Numbered from the stretch's first letter, positions 9,088 through 18,255 are shown. The stretch is 64,000 bases of DNA from Microbacterium sp. GCS4 (GCF_001262495.1 NZ_LGYE01000002.1:1-64000); one strand, 5' to 3'. Made by a program: numbers and translations. Notes: generated from the letters alone by a model not told the origin.

Positions 9088-10956
9088 TCAGCGCAGCGCC
9101 TCGGCGCACACGACCGCAGCCGCGGCCGACCACGCCTGCGGGCGGCACGCCGCGGGATACGGCACGGGAGCGCCTCCTGCGACACGCGGCTCCCCGGAGT
9201 GCAGCTCGGGGACGCGGTACTCGAAGCCCTCGGCGAGGTCGATCAGCTGCTCCGCGATGCGTCGCGCAGGTCCCATGAGGCCGGAGCGCAGCATCCCGTG
9301 CACCGCGATCGCGGTGTCGTGCGTCCACACGCTGCCGCCGTGATAGCTCAGCGGCCAGTAACCCGCGGCACCCGTCGACATCGTGCGGATGCCGTACCCG
9401 CTCGACATCGAGTCGCCGAGGAGCAGCTCGGCGCACGCCCGCTCCTCGTCCGCGTCGAGCAGACCCGTGCCGATCAGATGACCGATGTTGCTCGTCAGGG
9501 TGTCGACCGGCGCCCCGTGCGCGTCGAGGGCGATCGCGGGGTAGCGGCCCTCCTCGGTCGTGACCCAGTACGCCTCGCGGAAACGCGCGCGCAGGTCGTC
9601 GGCCCAGACGCGCAATTCGTCGCCGCCGTCCTCGCCGAGCTCGTCGAGCAGCGCGGCACCGCGCACCGCCGCCTCGTAGGCGTACGCCTGCACCTCGCTC
9701 AGGGCGATCGGGCCGTCGGCGAGGTGGCCGTCGCGCCACTGGATCGAGTCGCCCGAGTCCTTCCACCCCTGGTTGGCGAGACCGTGCCCCGTCTCGTCGC
9801 GGTAGTCGATGAACCCGCTGCCCGAGGCGTCGCCGTGCACGACCATCCAGTCCAGTGCCGCGCGCAGCGCCGGGAGCAGCTCGCGCAGCTCGGCGTCCGA
9901 GAGCCCGGCGTCACGGGCGTCGGCCAGCAGGCACACCCACAGCGGGGTCGCGTCGACCGTGCCGTAGTAGAGCGGCGGCAGGTGCACGCCCTCGTGCGGC
10001 AGCGACAGCGCTCCGCTGCGCAGCTCGTGCGCGATCTTGCCGGGAGCCTGCGCGGTCGCCGGGTCGACCACCGTCCCCTGCAGGCGCGCGAGCACCCGGA
10101 GCGTCGAGGCGGCCATCGACGGATCGGCCGGCAGAGCGAGACGCGCGGCCCAGATCGAGTCGCGGCCGAACAGCGTGAAGAACCAGGGGGCGCCCGCCGC
10201 GTAGAACGCGTCGTCCGGATGCTCGGGCAGAGCGAGACGGAGCGCGGCGAGGTCGGCGGCGGCGAGGTCGAGCCAGCGCGCGGCGCGGGGGTCGTCGCCG
10301 TGGTCCACCCGCTGCGTCGCGGACGACGGTGCGGGCGAGGTCACGACCAGCGTCGGGTCGTCGAGGTCCACGGACCAGGCGAGGTCGAGCGCGCCGCGCG
10401 CGGGCACGTCCGCCCGCCACCGCACCACGATGTCCCTGCCGTCGGCCGTGATCTCGGCCTCCGCCGCGGTGAGCGCGAAAGAGGCGTCCCCGGCGCGGCA
10501 GACGCGGCCGTCCCAGTCCCAGGCGAGGTCCGCGTCCATTCCCGCCTTCACGAGCTGCATCGGCGCGAAGTCCGGGCGCACGCGTACCGCGACCTCCACC
10601 GGCACCGCGGTCTCGAGGTGCGAGGAGACACGGATTCTCTCGGCGAACCGCCCCGCCTGGACCGTGCGCTCGCGGTCCAGGCGGATCTTCGGATCGGCGC
10701 CGGCGTCGTCGAGGCCGCGCAGCAGATCCGTGAAGATCACCCGGTCGGGCGTCGGCGACGAGCATCCGATCGACTCCACGGCCGTACCCCGCACCGCCAC
10801 CTCGATCGCGGAGATGTGCCGGACATCGCCGTGGTACACGCCGTGGATCGGGGCGGTGCCCATGCGACCGTCGCGCGCCGACCACACCTGGGTGGGGGCG
10901 TCGAGCACGATCACAGCCTGGTCGAGCAGGGGCTGGAGGTGGGGGCGGTCGGTCAT
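9088..10956 (-). CDS. Glycogen-debranching-type glycoside hydrolase (amylo-alpha-1,6-glucosidase family)
   Basis: A 622-residue cytoplasmic protein without a signal peptide. The N-terminal about 240 residues form the beta-sandwich domain of bacterial debranching-enzyme-like proteins (VWSARDGRMGTAPIHGVYHGDVRHI); the rest is an (alpha/alpha)6 barrel with FFTLFGRDSIWAARLAL, HELRSG, YYGTVDATPLWV, NQGWKDSGDSIQWRDG, GYGIRTMSTG, YHGGSVWTHDTA. These are hallmarks of the family. The ATG at 10956 overlaps the upstream permease stop (ATGA), so it is the last gene of an importer operon and most likely hydrolyses the imported glucoside. The exact linkage is not decidable from sequence. Open frame extends far upstream of 10956 but encodes only the shadow of the permease gene. 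Confidence 0.88.
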   Translation of the reverse strand: MTDRPHLQPLLDQAVIVLDAPTQVWSARDGRMGTAPIHGVYHGDVRHISAIEVAVRGTAVESIGCSSPTPDRVIFTDLLRGLDDAGADPKIRLDRERTVQAGRFAERIRVSSHLETAVPVEVAVRVRPDFAPMQLVKAGMDADLAWDWDGRVCRAGDASFALTAAEAEITADGRDIVVRWRADVPARGALDLAWSVDLDDPTLVVTSPAPSSATQRVDHGDDPRAARWLDLAAADLAALRLALPEHPDDAFYAAGAPWFFTLFGRDSIWAARLALPADPSMAASTLRVLARLQGTVVDPATAQAPGKIAHELRSGALSLPHEGVHLPPLYYGTVDATPLWVCLLADARDAGLSDAELRELLPALRAALDWMVVHGDASGSGFIDYRDETGHGLANQGWKDSGDSIQWRDGHLADGPIALSEVQAYAYEAAVRGAALLDELGEDGGDELRVWADDLRARFREAYWVTTEEGRYPAIALDAHGAPVDTLTSNIGHLIGTGLLDADEERACAELLLGDSMSSGYGIRTMSTGAAGYWPLSYHGGSVWTHDTAIAVHGMLRSGLMGPARRIAEQLIDLAEGFEYRVPELHSGEPRVAGGAPVPYPAACRPQAWSAAAAVVCAEALR

Positions 10957-11792
10957 TCCTTGACGGCTCCTTCGGTGGAATTCATGATGCGGCGCTGGAA
11001 GACGAAGAACATCACGGCGACGGGGATCGTCATGATGAGCGCGGCAGCCAGCTTGAGGGGGTACTGGGTGCCCTGGCTGAGCTGTCCGCTCGCGAGGGAC
11101 GCGACGCCCTTGGTGAGGGTCGTCAGGGCGGGGTCGTTGGTCGACACGATGAAGTGGCTCAGCTCGTTCCAGGACCCCTGGAACGACAGGATCACGATCG
11201 TGATGAGCGCGGGCGTCGCCATCGGCAGCACGACCGACCAGAACATCCGGAACGTGCCGGCGCCGTCGATACGCGCCTGCTCCTCGACCGAGACGGGGAT
11301 CGACTCGAAGAAGTTCTTCATGATGAAGACCCCCGCGGCGTCGACGAGCAGCGGCAGGATCATGCCCGCGTACGAGTTGAAGATGCCGAGCTGGTTGATC
11401 ACGAGGAACTTCGGGATCAGCAGCACCACGGTCGGGACCGACATGACCGCCACGAGGGCGGCGAACACGACGCCGCGTCCGCGGAACCGGAGACGCGCGA
11501 GCGCGTACCCCGCGAGCGAGTTGAAGAACACGCGTCCGGCCGTCACGAAGATCGTCACGATCGCGCTGTTCACGAACCACGACGGGAAGTCCGAGTTCGC
11601 GAACAGGCGCTCGTACGCCGCGAACGTCCAGGAGTCCGGCAGCAGGCCGAGGCCGGAGGCCGCGGCATCCTCGTCGGTCTTGAAGCTCGTGAACACCTGG
11701 ATGAGGAACGGATAGATGTAGATCAGGGCGAGGACGATCAGCACCGCGTACAGCACGATCTGCCACGTGAGCTGCTTGGAGGAGAGTCTCAT
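10953..11792 (-). CDS. CUT1 sugar ABC transporter permease (MalG/LacG type)
   Basis: A 279-residue inner-membrane permease with six predicted helices, beginning WQIVLYAVLIVLALIYIYPF. The EAA loop that docks on the ATPase is visible (SVEEQARIDGAGTFRMFWSVVLP), as is the LSFQGSWNELSHFI region typical of MalG-type subunits. Both its ends overlap neighbours by ATGA (10956 and 11792), so translation is coupled to the partner permease and the hydrolase. No ATP-binding protein is encoded in this operon. Confidence 0.93.
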   Translation of the reverse strand: MRLSSKQLTWQIVLYAVLIVLALIYIYPFLIQVFTSFKTDEDAAASGLGLLPDSWTFAAYERLFANSDFPSWFVNSAIVTIFVTAGRVFFNSLAGYALARLRFRGRGVVFAALVAVMSVPTVVLLIPKFLVINQLGIFNSYAGMILPLLVDAAGVFIMKNFFESIPVSVEEQARIDGAGTFRMFWSVVLPMATPALITIVILSFQGSWNELSHFIVSTNDPALTTLTKGVASLASGQLSQGTQYPLKLAAALIMTIPVAVMFFVFQRRIMNSTEGAVKE

Positions 11793-12886
11793 CGCACGCC
11801 CCGCTTCGAGGTGATCTCGTAGGCGCGGATGCGCCGGCGCGACACGGGGCGGTCGCGCAGCACCCAGCGCTGCAGCAGCGTGAACACGACGATGATGACG
11901 AACAGGATGAACGCGATCGCCGCGCCCTGCCCCCACTCCTGATCCGTGAACGCGGTTTTGTACGACTGATAGGCGGGGGTGAGCGTGGTCTTGCTCGGGG
12001 CGCCTCGCGTGCCCGTGTAGATCTGGTCGAACACCTGCCAGCATCCGATCAGGCCCAGCGTGAGCACCGTGAACAGCGTCGGCCGCAGCTGGGGGAGGGT
12101 GACGCGCCAGAAGCGCTGCCAGCCGTTCGCGCCGTCCATCATGGCGGCCTCGTCGACGTCGGCGCCCAGGTTCTGGAGCCCGGCGAGGAAGATCAGCATG
12201 AACGTGCCGGAGGTCGTGAACACCGCCATCAGGACGTAGGCGCTCATGGCGATCGACGGGCCGGCGAGCCACTCCCACCAGGAGATGCCGAGCATGCCGC
12301 CGCCGGTGAGCGCTGACGGACCCGCGTCGACGCCGAAGGCGCCGAGCGCGAGGTGCAGCACGCCGCGCGGGTCGTTGAACCAGTTCGGCCCCTCGACGCC
12401 GAACCAGGAGAGCAGACTGTTGACGGCGCCGCTCGCCGAGAAGAGGAACAGCCACAGCACCGTGATCGCGACCGAGCTCGTGACGGAGGGGAAGTAGTAG
12501 GCCGTGCGGAAGAACCCGCGGCCGCGCAGCACGGACCGGTTCACGAGCACGGCGAGGAACAGCGCGAGGGCGGTCTGCAGCGGCACGACGAGCAGGACGT
12601 ACCAGGCGTTGTTGCGCAGGGCCGTGCCGAAGTCCTTGGTCGCGAGGCCGCCGTCGGCGAGCACGGCCGAGTAGTTCTCGGTGCCCACGAACGAGACCGA
12701 GGGCGAGAAGGGGCTGCCGCGCCCGCCCCAGTCCGACATGCTCACCCACAGGGCCATGAGCACCGGCACGAGGAGGAAGACGCCGAGGATGACGATCACG
12801 GGGGCGGTGAAGAGCCATCCGGCGGCGGCCTCGCCGCGGCGGAGCCCGGAAGCTCCCCCGCGGCGAGGCGTGGCCGTCGTCGTCAT
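11789..12886 (-). CDS. CUT1 sugar ABC transporter permease (MalF/UgpA type)
   Basis: A 365-residue permease, longer than usual (about 300) because of an insert between helices 3 and 4: residues about 160-215 (SLLSWFGVEGPNWFNDPRG and on) form an extended external loop. Helix 1 follows an N-terminal basic stretch (LRRGEAAAGWLFTAPVIVILGVF). The EAA motif is DVDEAAMMDGANGWQRFWRVTLP. The start at 12886 lies 2 bases from the binding-protein stop, and the stop overlaps the next permease. Substrate is unknown; the coupled hydrolase suggests a glucoside. Confidence 0.93.
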   Translation of the reverse strand: MTTTATPRRGGASGLRRGEAAAGWLFTAPVIVILGVFLLVPVLMALWVSMSDWGGRGSPFSPSVSFVGTENYSAVLADGGLATKDFGTALRNNAWYVLLVVPLQTALALFLAVLVNRSVLRGRGFFRTAYYFPSVTSSVAITVLWLFLFSASGAVNSLLSWFGVEGPNWFNDPRGVLHLALGAFGVDAGPSALTGGGMLGISWWEWLAGPSIAMSAYVLMAVFTTSGTFMLIFLAGLQNLGADVDEAAMMDGANGWQRFWRVTLPQLRPTLFTVLTLGLIGCWQVFDQIYTGTRGAPSKTTLTPAYQSYKTAFTDQEWGQGAAIAFILFVIIVVFTLLQRWVLRDRPVSRRRIRAYEITSKRGVR

Positions 12887-12888
12887 GG

Positions 12889-14139
12889 TTACTCGACGAT
12901 CGCTTCGAGGTTCGACTGCACGGTGCCGAGGATCTGCGCGGGGTCGCCCGTCTTCAGCGACTCGAGCTGGGCGTTGAAGTCGGCGACCACGTCGGCGGCG
13001 CCGTCCTGGTTCGGCGGGAACTGCGCGTAGTCGGCACCCGCGAGGAACGGTGCGAGCGCGGGGTTGTCGGAGGTCCACTGGTCGGCCGCCGAGGCGATCG
13101 ACGGCATCGGGCCGAAGGCCTTCGAGAATGCGAGCTGGCTGTCTGCACTCGTGAGGTGCTCGACGAGGTCGAGCGCGGCCTGCTGGTTGGGGCTGTCGGC
13201 GGCCATGCCCCAGCAGTTCGTGAACTGCAGGGTGCCCGCACCGCCCGGGCCTTCGGGCAGCTCGGCGACGGTGTAGTCGACCGAGCTGAAGTCGTTCTCC
13301 ATGGCGCCGGTGATCCAGTTGCCCTCGATCACCATCGCGGCCATGCCCTTTCCGAGCGCCTCGCCGCCCCATCCGGCGCCGACGTCCTTGGCGTAGGCGA
13401 AGGTGCCGTCGTCGAGGTGCGTCTTGACGTAGTCGAGCGCGTCGACGTTCGCCTGGTCGTCGGCGATCGCGGTGCCGTCGTCGACGAGGCCGCCGCCCGC
13501 CTGCGCCATGAACGTGCCGACACGCTGGTACTCGGCGCCGAAGGAGAGTCCGACGTGCTCGGGGGTCGTGAGCTTCTGCGCGACGGTCGCGAGGTCGTCC
13601 CACGTCTTCGGCAGGTCGGCGTCGGTGAGACCGGCATCCGCCCACATCTGGCTGTTGATCACGAGCGCGAGGGTCGAGAAGTCCTTGGGAGCGCAGTAGA
13701 ACGTGCCGTCGAGCGTGAAGTTCTCGACGAGCGAGGGGTAGAAGTCGTCCTTGTTCGAGAGCTCATCGCCGTAGGCCTGCAGCGAGCCGTTCTTCGCGAA
13801 GCCGGCCATCTGCTCGGGGGCGAGGTAGAAGAGGTCGGCGGGCTTTCCGGCCGCGAAGCCCTGCGAGAGCTCCTGGGCGAGGTCGCTCGCGACCTGCACG
13901 TCGACCTCGGTGCCGGAGTCCTTCGACCACGCGTCGACCGCGGACTGCACGGCGGCGGTCTCGGCGTCGCCGGAGGAGCCGATGAGGATCGTGAGCGCGT
14001 CGTCCGAGGAGGTGAGGCCCTCGGAGTCGCCGCCGGAGTCGCCGCCCGAGAAGCCGGAGCCGCATCCGGTGAGGACGAGCGTGCTGGCGATCAGTACCGC
14101 TCCGGTGCCGACGAGGGCGCGTGTGGTGTGCCGTGTCAT
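12889..14139 (-). CDS. Extracellular sugar-binding lipoprotein of CUT1 ABC importer
   Basis: A 416-residue solute-binding protein of the MalE-like family 1. The signal peptide ends in the lipobox LTGC (Cys26), followed by a Gly/Ser/Asp-rich tether. The mature part shows family features: VDAWSKDSGTEVDVQVASDLAQ, PADLFYLAPEQMAGF, MVIEGNWITGAM and FTNCWGMAADSPNQQAALDLVEHL. The ATG at 14139 has a good site (AAAGGAGAG) just upstream; open sequence further up to 14211 is leader. It is the first gene of a four-gene minus-strand operon (binding protein, two permeases, hydrolase) and lies divergent from the lacI gene with a palindromic operator between them. Confidence 0.94.
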   Translation of the reverse strand: MTRHTTRALVGTGAVLIASTLVLTGCGSGFSGGDSGGDSEGLTSSDDALTILIGSSGDAETAAVQSAVDAWSKDSGTEVDVQVASDLAQELSQGFAAGKPADLFYLAPEQMAGFAKNGSLQAYGDELSNKDDFYPSLVENFTLDGTFYCAPKDFSTLALVINSQMWADAGLTDADLPKTWDDLATVAQKLTTPEHVGLSFGAEYQRVGTFMAQAGGGLVDDGTAIADDQANVDALDYVKTHLDDGTFAYAKDVGAGWGGEALGKGMAAMVIEGNWITGAMENDFSSVDYTVAELPEGPGGAGTLQFTNCWGMAADSPNQQAALDLVEHLTSADSQLAFSKAFGPMPSIASAADQWTSDNPALAPFLAGADYAQFPPNQDGAADVVADFNAQLESLKTGDPAQILGTVQSNLEAIVE

Positions 14140-14198
14140 GGTCTCTCTCCTTTGATGAGTCACTGCGAGAGGCTGTGATCGTTGCGGTCCGGGTGTAA

Positions 14199-14212
14199 TT
14201 TGAACGATCAAA
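14199..14212. promoter_or_regulatory. LacI-type operator between importer operon and lacI
   Basis: TTTGAACGATCAAA has perfect TTTGA/TCAAA half sites around a central CG-containing spacer, the layout of LacI/GalR operators. It lies 60 bp upstream of the binding-protein start and 66 bp upstream of the lacI start, so one regulator dimer could repress both directions. Confidence 0.65.
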
Positions 14213-14278
14213 CTCCGCGTGGAATAGGCTAGGTGCGGTCACGCGGGCATGTCAAGCCCGCACGGAGCGAGGAGAGCG

Positions 14279-15283
14279 ATGGCGAAGGCGCCCACGGTCG
14301 AAGACGTCGCCGCACACGCAGGCGTCTCCCGGCAGACGGTGTCGAACGTGCTCAACACCCCCGACATCGTCCGCCCCGAGACGCGCGAGCGCGTGCTCGC
14401 CGCGATCGACGCGCTCGGCTACCGACGTCACGCCGCCGCGAGACGGCTGCGCCTGCGTCGCAGCTCGACCATCGGCATCCGCCTCGACCCCTACCTCGGC
14501 GGGGTGTCCGGCGTCGTGCTCGACCGCTTCGTGCACGCCATCACCGAGCGCGCCAGCGCGCGCGGCATGCGGATGCTCGTCTACGCCGCGCGCTCGCCGC
14601 AGGAGGAGCTGAGCCGGCTCACCGAGCTGTGGGAGGGGTCGGAGATCGACGCGGCCATCCTCACCGCCACCGAGCGCGACGACCCCCGCGTCGGGAGCCT
14701 GGATGCCGTCGGCCTGCCGTTCATCTCCTTCGGCCGCCCCTGGGGCGACGACGACATCGCCGACCCCACGCACCTGTGGGTCGACGTCGACGGAGCCGCC
14801 GGGACACGGGCCGCGACCGCGCATGCGCTCGGCTTCGGCGACACCGTGGCGTTCCTCGGCTGGCCGCACGGATCGGGCACAGGCGACGACCGGGAGCGCG
14901 GGTGGCGTGAGACGATCGCGGATGCCGGAGCGCGCGGTCTGCGCGTGATCTCCGAGGAGTCCGTGACCGGCGCTCGCGAAGCCGTGGCGCGGGTGCTCGC
15001 GGACGGCACCCGCCTCGACGCGCTCGTCTGCGCGAGCGACTCACTCGCGGTGGGGGCGCTGCTCGCCCTCGCCGACGCGCGGCTGAGCGTGCCCGTGGTC
15101 GGCTTCGACAACACGCCCACGGCCGAGGCGCTCGGATTCTCGAGCGTCGAGCAGCGCCCCGAGGACGTCGCTCAGGCGATCCTCGAGCTGCTCATGGGGC
15201 CGACCGGCGACGTCGTCGCTCCCCGCCGACTCGAGCCCGGATCCGCGCACGCGCTCATCACCCCGGAGCTCGTGATCCGCTGA
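14279..15283 (+). CDS. LacI-family transcriptional regulator of the 9088-14139 operon
   Basis: A 334-residue LacI/GalR regulator. The helix-turn-helix is at residues 6-25 (TVEDVAAHAGVSRQTVSNVL), followed by the hinge region (RRHAAARRLRLRRSSTIGIRL) and a periplasmic-binding-like effector domain (ALVCASDSLAVGALLALAD, VVGFDNTPTAEALGFSSVEQ). GGAGCGAGGAGAG precedes the ATG at 14279; an upstream ATG at 14249 lacks this. Divergence from the importer and the shared palindrome make it the local regulator, probably a repressor released by the imported sugar. The effector is unknown. Confidence 0.92.
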   Translation: MAKAPTVEDVAAHAGVSRQTVSNVLNTPDIVRPETRERVLAAIDALGYRRHAAARRLRLRRSSTIGIRLDPYLGGVSGVVLDRFVHAITERASARGMRMLVYAARSPQEELSRLTELWEGSEIDAAILTATERDDPRVGSLDAVGLPFISFGRPWGDDDIADPTHLWVDVDGAAGTRAATAHALGFGDTVAFLGWPHGSGTGDDRERGWRETIADAGARGLRVISEESVTGAREAVARVLADGTRLDALVCASDSLAVGALLALADARLSVPVVGFDNTPTAEALGFSSVEQRPEDVAQAILELLMGPTGDVVAPRRLEPGSAHALITPELVIR

Positions 15284-15337
15284 GGGTGCCGGTCGGAACG
15301 CGCCCCACACATCCGCGCGCGGTATCGTTGCGACACG

Positions 15338-16753
15338 ATGAGGATGACGCGTCGCACCCTGCTGGTCGGCGCCGGAGCCGGCGTCCTGGGAGTCCTGCTG
15401 GCCTCCTGCACGCCCGAGCCGGCGCCGTCGCCCACGCCCACACCGACCCCCACGCCGCGTCCGACGGGCGGCGCGATCAGCCCCGCCGCGTTCGCGCGCA
15501 GCGCGTGGACCACGGATCCGTTCTCCCTCGGGGCCGCGAGCTTCACGCCCGTCGGCACCCAGCAGAGCGCCCGGGAGGCTCTCGCCGAGCCCGTCGAGGA
15601 CCGCCTGTTCCTGGCCGGGGAGGCGACGGATGCCGAGGCGCCGGGCACGATCGACGCCGCGTTGCGGTCCGGCGACCGCGCCGCCGAGGATGTGCTGCGC
15701 GTCGCCGGGACCGGAGAGCGGATCGCCGTGATCGGCGCGGGGCTCGCCGGAGCTGCGGCGACCGCGCGCCTGGTCTCCGCCGGGGCAGAGGTCATGGTCT
15801 TCGAAGCGCGTGACCGGGTCGGCGGCCGCGTGCAGTCCGTGGTCGACGAGAAGACCTGGCCGGTGCCCGCCCAGCTCGGCGGATGGCTCCTCGGCGCCGC
15901 GGACGCCGAGATGCTCGCACAGCTCACCCGTCTCGACATCCGCTCGGCCACCGTCTCGACGTCGTCGTGGCGGTCGGCCGAGGGGGCGGTCGACGCCGTG
16001 TCCGACGAGCCGGTCCGCGCCGCGATCGACGCGGGACAGCAGAGGCCCGCCGATGTCTCGCTCGCCGATGCGCTCGCCGAGGCCGGCGTCGACGTCGAGG
16101 ACGCGGGGCTCGCCGCGCTGCTCGCGGCCGTGTCGTCGGCATCCGGCTCCGACGCCGATGACGCGTCGACGTGGTTCCCGCCCGCGCTGCCGCCGACCGA
16201 GCGCACCGCGCCCCTCGGCGATCTCGGCGCCGTGCTCGACGACCTGCTCGACGGCGCGAGGGTGAGCCTGTCGTCGCCCGTGTCCCGCGTCGCCTACGAC
16301 GACGCGGGCGTGAGCCTCGGGATAGCGACGGGGGAGTCGCTGTCGTTCGACCGCGTGGTCATCACGGTGCCGCTCGGCGTGCTGAAGGGTGAGGGGCTGC
16401 AGTTCGCCCCGGCGCTGCCGTTCTCGCACCGCGGCGCGATCGCCGAGCTCGGCATGGGTCGCATCGAGACCGTGTGGATGCGGTTCGAGGAGTCGCCGTT
16501 CGCCGTCGCCGCGGATCCTTCGGGCGACGCCGTCGAGGCCTCGCCCGCCCCGGAGGCGACGGCCGGCGTGTGGCACGTGGTCGGCGGCGACGCACTGATC
16601 CGCACCTGGATCGACCTCTCCCCGGTGACCGGCGAGACCGTCGTCGTGGGGATCGTCGGCGGCGAGGACGCGCAGACGTTCGCGGAGCTCGACGACACCG
16701 AGGTGCTCGAGGCCGCGGTCACCTCACTCGCGCCGTTCCTGGCGACGCCCTGA
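15338..16753 (+). CDS. Tat/lipoprotein flavin amine oxidase-like protein with apparently circularly permuted domain order
   Basis: A 471-residue exported flavoprotein. The N-terminus has a twin-arginine-like motif (TRRTLLVG, residues 4-11) and a lipobox (LASC, Cys24), then a Pro/Thr linker (27-43). The FAD-binding Rossmann motif IAVIGAGLAGAAATARLV and EARDRVGGR sit at residues 129-164, not at the start of the mature protein. Ahead of them, residues 56-121 carry what is normally the C-terminal end of flavin monoamine oxidases: WTTDPFSLGAASFTPVG, LAEPVEDRLFLAGEAT, PGTIDAALRSGDRAAE. The protein then ends (residue 471) just where that segment would normally follow. This looks like a natural circular permutation rather than a duplication, because I see no second copy at the C-terminus. 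The substrate is unknown. It follows the lacI gene by 54 bp and may be independent. Confidence 0.8.
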   Translation: MRMTRRTLLVGAGAGVLGVLLASCTPEPAPSPTPTPTPTPRPTGGAISPAAFARSAWTTDPFSLGAASFTPVGTQQSAREALAEPVEDRLFLAGEATDAEAPGTIDAALRSGDRAAEDVLRVAGTGERIAVIGAGLAGAAATARLVSAGAEVMVFEARDRVGGRVQSVVDEKTWPVPAQLGGWLLGAADAEMLAQLTRLDIRSATVSTSSWRSAEGAVDAVSDEPVRAAIDAGQQRPADVSLADALAEAGVDVEDAGLAALLAAVSSASGSDADDASTWFPPALPPTERTAPLGDLGAVLDDLLDGARVSLSSPVSRVAYDDAGVSLGIATGESLSFDRVVITVPLGVLKGEGLQFAPALPFSHRGAIAELGMGRIETVWMRFEESPFAVAADPSGDAVEASPAPEATAGVWHVVGGDALIRTWIDLSPVTGETVVVGIVGGEDAQTFAELDDTEVLEAAVTSLAPFLATP

Positions 16754-16777
16754 CGCGGGCGTCCCGGCTCCGCCCCG

Positions 16778-17422
16778 TCAGACCGGGATGCGCTCGTGGC
16801 CGCGTCGCCGCATCCGGCTGACGAGCACGATCACGGATGCCACCGCGGCGAAGATCGCGAGCGCGATCGCGCTGGTCACGAGGAACTCCGGCGGTCCGGA
16901 GACCTGCCGCGGGTCGAGGAAGTAGTACGGGTACCAGCCGACCAGCGGGCCGCGCCACAGTGTGACGCCTCCCCAGGCGAGCGGGAACGCCAGCGCGGTC
17001 GGCACGACCCACCACGGCACGCCGCGGTGACCGGGCGTGAGCACCCACGCGAGCGCGGTGCACGCGGGCAGGTAGAAGTGCAGCACCTGATCCGACCACG
17101 GCACGTCGACGCGGATGCCGCGGAGCCCGGCCTGCCAGACGATGAGCGCGAACGCGAGTCCGGCGGTGATGGTCCACGTCAGAACGAGCGCCAGCGCGAC
17201 CGTGAACCACCGCGGGTCGGCGGCGCGGGCGAACGCGAGGGCCGCGCCGATCACGAGCACGACGACGAGGGCGCAGTTCGACTGCACCGTGAGGTAGGCG
17301 AAGAAGTTGTCGCCCGCGATCGTGCGGGAGCTGAGCCCCCAGAACAGGCGGTGCACGAGGGCGACGGTGCACGCGGTCGCTGCGGCGAGGCGCAGTGCGC
17401 CGAAGACAGCTCGCGCCCTCAC
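16778..17422 (-). CDS. Pr6Pr-family membrane protein
   Basis: A 214-residue integral membrane protein with about six helices and short loops. Features that recall the Pr6Pr (FAR-17a/AIG1-like) family are NFFAYLTVQSNCALVVVLVIGA, VDVPWSDQVLHFYLPACTALAWVL and WGGVTLWRGPLVGWYPYYFLDP. The family is common in actinobacteria and its function is unknown. The start is the GTG at 17422. It is convergent with the amine-oxidase-like gene (25-bp gap) and divergent from the GntR regulator, with no obvious partner. Confidence 0.82.
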   Translation of the reverse strand: MRARAVFGALRLAAATACTVALVHRLFWGLSSRTIAGDNFFAYLTVQSNCALVVVLVIGAALAFARAADPRWFTVALALVLTWTITAGLAFALIVWQAGLRGIRVDVPWSDQVLHFYLPACTALAWVLTPGHRGVPWWVVPTALAFPLAWGGVTLWRGPLVGWYPYYFLDPRQVSGPPEFLVTSAIALAIFAAVASVIVLVSRMRRRGHERIPV

Positions 17423-17565
17423 CGTCGTCTCGCATCCTTCCCCGGCGCTCGGGTCGCGCCATGTCGGCGCTCGGGTCGCGCCATCCGGCGAGTCTACGGA
17501 AGCCGTCTGAGGGTGCGGGCCGGATCGCCGGTCGTGGCGCGCGTGTCGCCGCGCCCGCTGTGTAT

Positions 17566-17584
17566 CCTGTCAACAGTTAACAGG
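17566..17584. promoter_or_regulatory. Palindromic operator in the GntR gene leader
   Basis: A 19-bp inverted repeat, CCTGTCAACAGTTAACAGG, with one mismatch, sits directly before the GTG start and overlaps a possible -10 box (TATCCT, 17563-17568). It shares the TTAAC/GTCAAC half-site words with the larger palindrome at 18306-18333, so both are probably bound by the GntR protein encoded here (autoregulation). Confidence 0.65.
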
Positions 17585-17592
17585 AGGTCATC

Positions 17593-18255
17593 GTGACACA
17601 GACCGTCCAGCGCGGGGAGTCCCTCGGCGCACAGGTGGCCCGCGTGCTGCGGCAGCGAATCGTGCGGGGCGAGCTCGCCGCCGGATCGCGCATCACCGAG
17701 GAGGCGCTCGCCGAGGAGTTCTCGGTGAGCCGCGGCCCGATCCGCGACGCCCTCGTGCAGCTGAGCTTCGAGAAGCTCGTCGAGGTGCAGCGCCCGCGGG
17801 GCGTGTACATCGTGGGACTCGCGCCCGACGACGTCGATCAGCTCTACAGTCTGCGCGGCGCGTTGGAGCAGCTCGCGCTGGCGCGGGCGATGCGGGTCGA
17901 GGATGACGATCGCTGGGCACCCATGGCGGCTGCCGTGGAGCGGATGGGCGCGGCCGCGGATGCCGGAGACCATGCGGCGTTCGTGGCGGCCGACCTCGAG
18001 TTCCACTCGCAGATCTACGTGCTCGCGGATCACGCGCGGCTCGAAGGCGCCTGGCACCAGTACTTGCCGACCTTCGCGGCGCTGCTGGAGGTCACGATCA
18101 ATCACGACGAGGACCTCCACGAGTCCTCGGGCGACCACGTGACCCTCATGCGCGTGATGCGCGAGGGGACGCCTGAGGCGGCTGCCGAGGTGCTCGCGGC
18201 GCATCTCGACGGGGCTCGGGCGCGCATGCTCAGCGAGATCTCGGGTCGGGGGTAG
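17593..18255 (+). CDS. GntR-family regulator (FadR/FCD subfamily)
   Basis: A 220-residue regulator. Residues 10-75 are the GntR winged helix (LGAQVARVLRQRIVRGEL, ITEEALAEEFSVSRGPIRDAL, VEVQRPRGVYIV). Residues 80-215 are the all-helical FCD ligand domain with the metal/ligand residues DLEFHSQIY and DHVTLMRVM and the closing AAHLDGARARM. FCD regulators usually sense sugar acids or carboxylates. The GTG start follows AGGAGG at 17581-17586. It lies upstream of, and in the same direction as, the tripartite transporter, with palindromes before both. Confidence 0.93.
   Translation: MTQTVQRGESLGAQVARVLRQRIVRGELAAGSRITEEALAEEFSVSRGPIRDALVQLSFEKLVEVQRPRGVYIVGLAPDDVDQLYSLRGALEQLALARAMRVEDDDRWAPMAAAVERMGAAADAGDHAAFVAADLEFHSQIYVLADHARLEGAWHQYLPTFAALLEVTINHDEDLHESSGDHVTLMRVMREGTPEAAAEVLAAHLDGARARMLSEISGRG

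Noticed and set aside
9088..11766. Apparent fusion of a permease with the debranching-type hydrolase
   Set aside because: The frame upstream of 10956 is an out-of-frame reading of the permease gene; the ATGA overlap at 10953-10956 marks separate genes.
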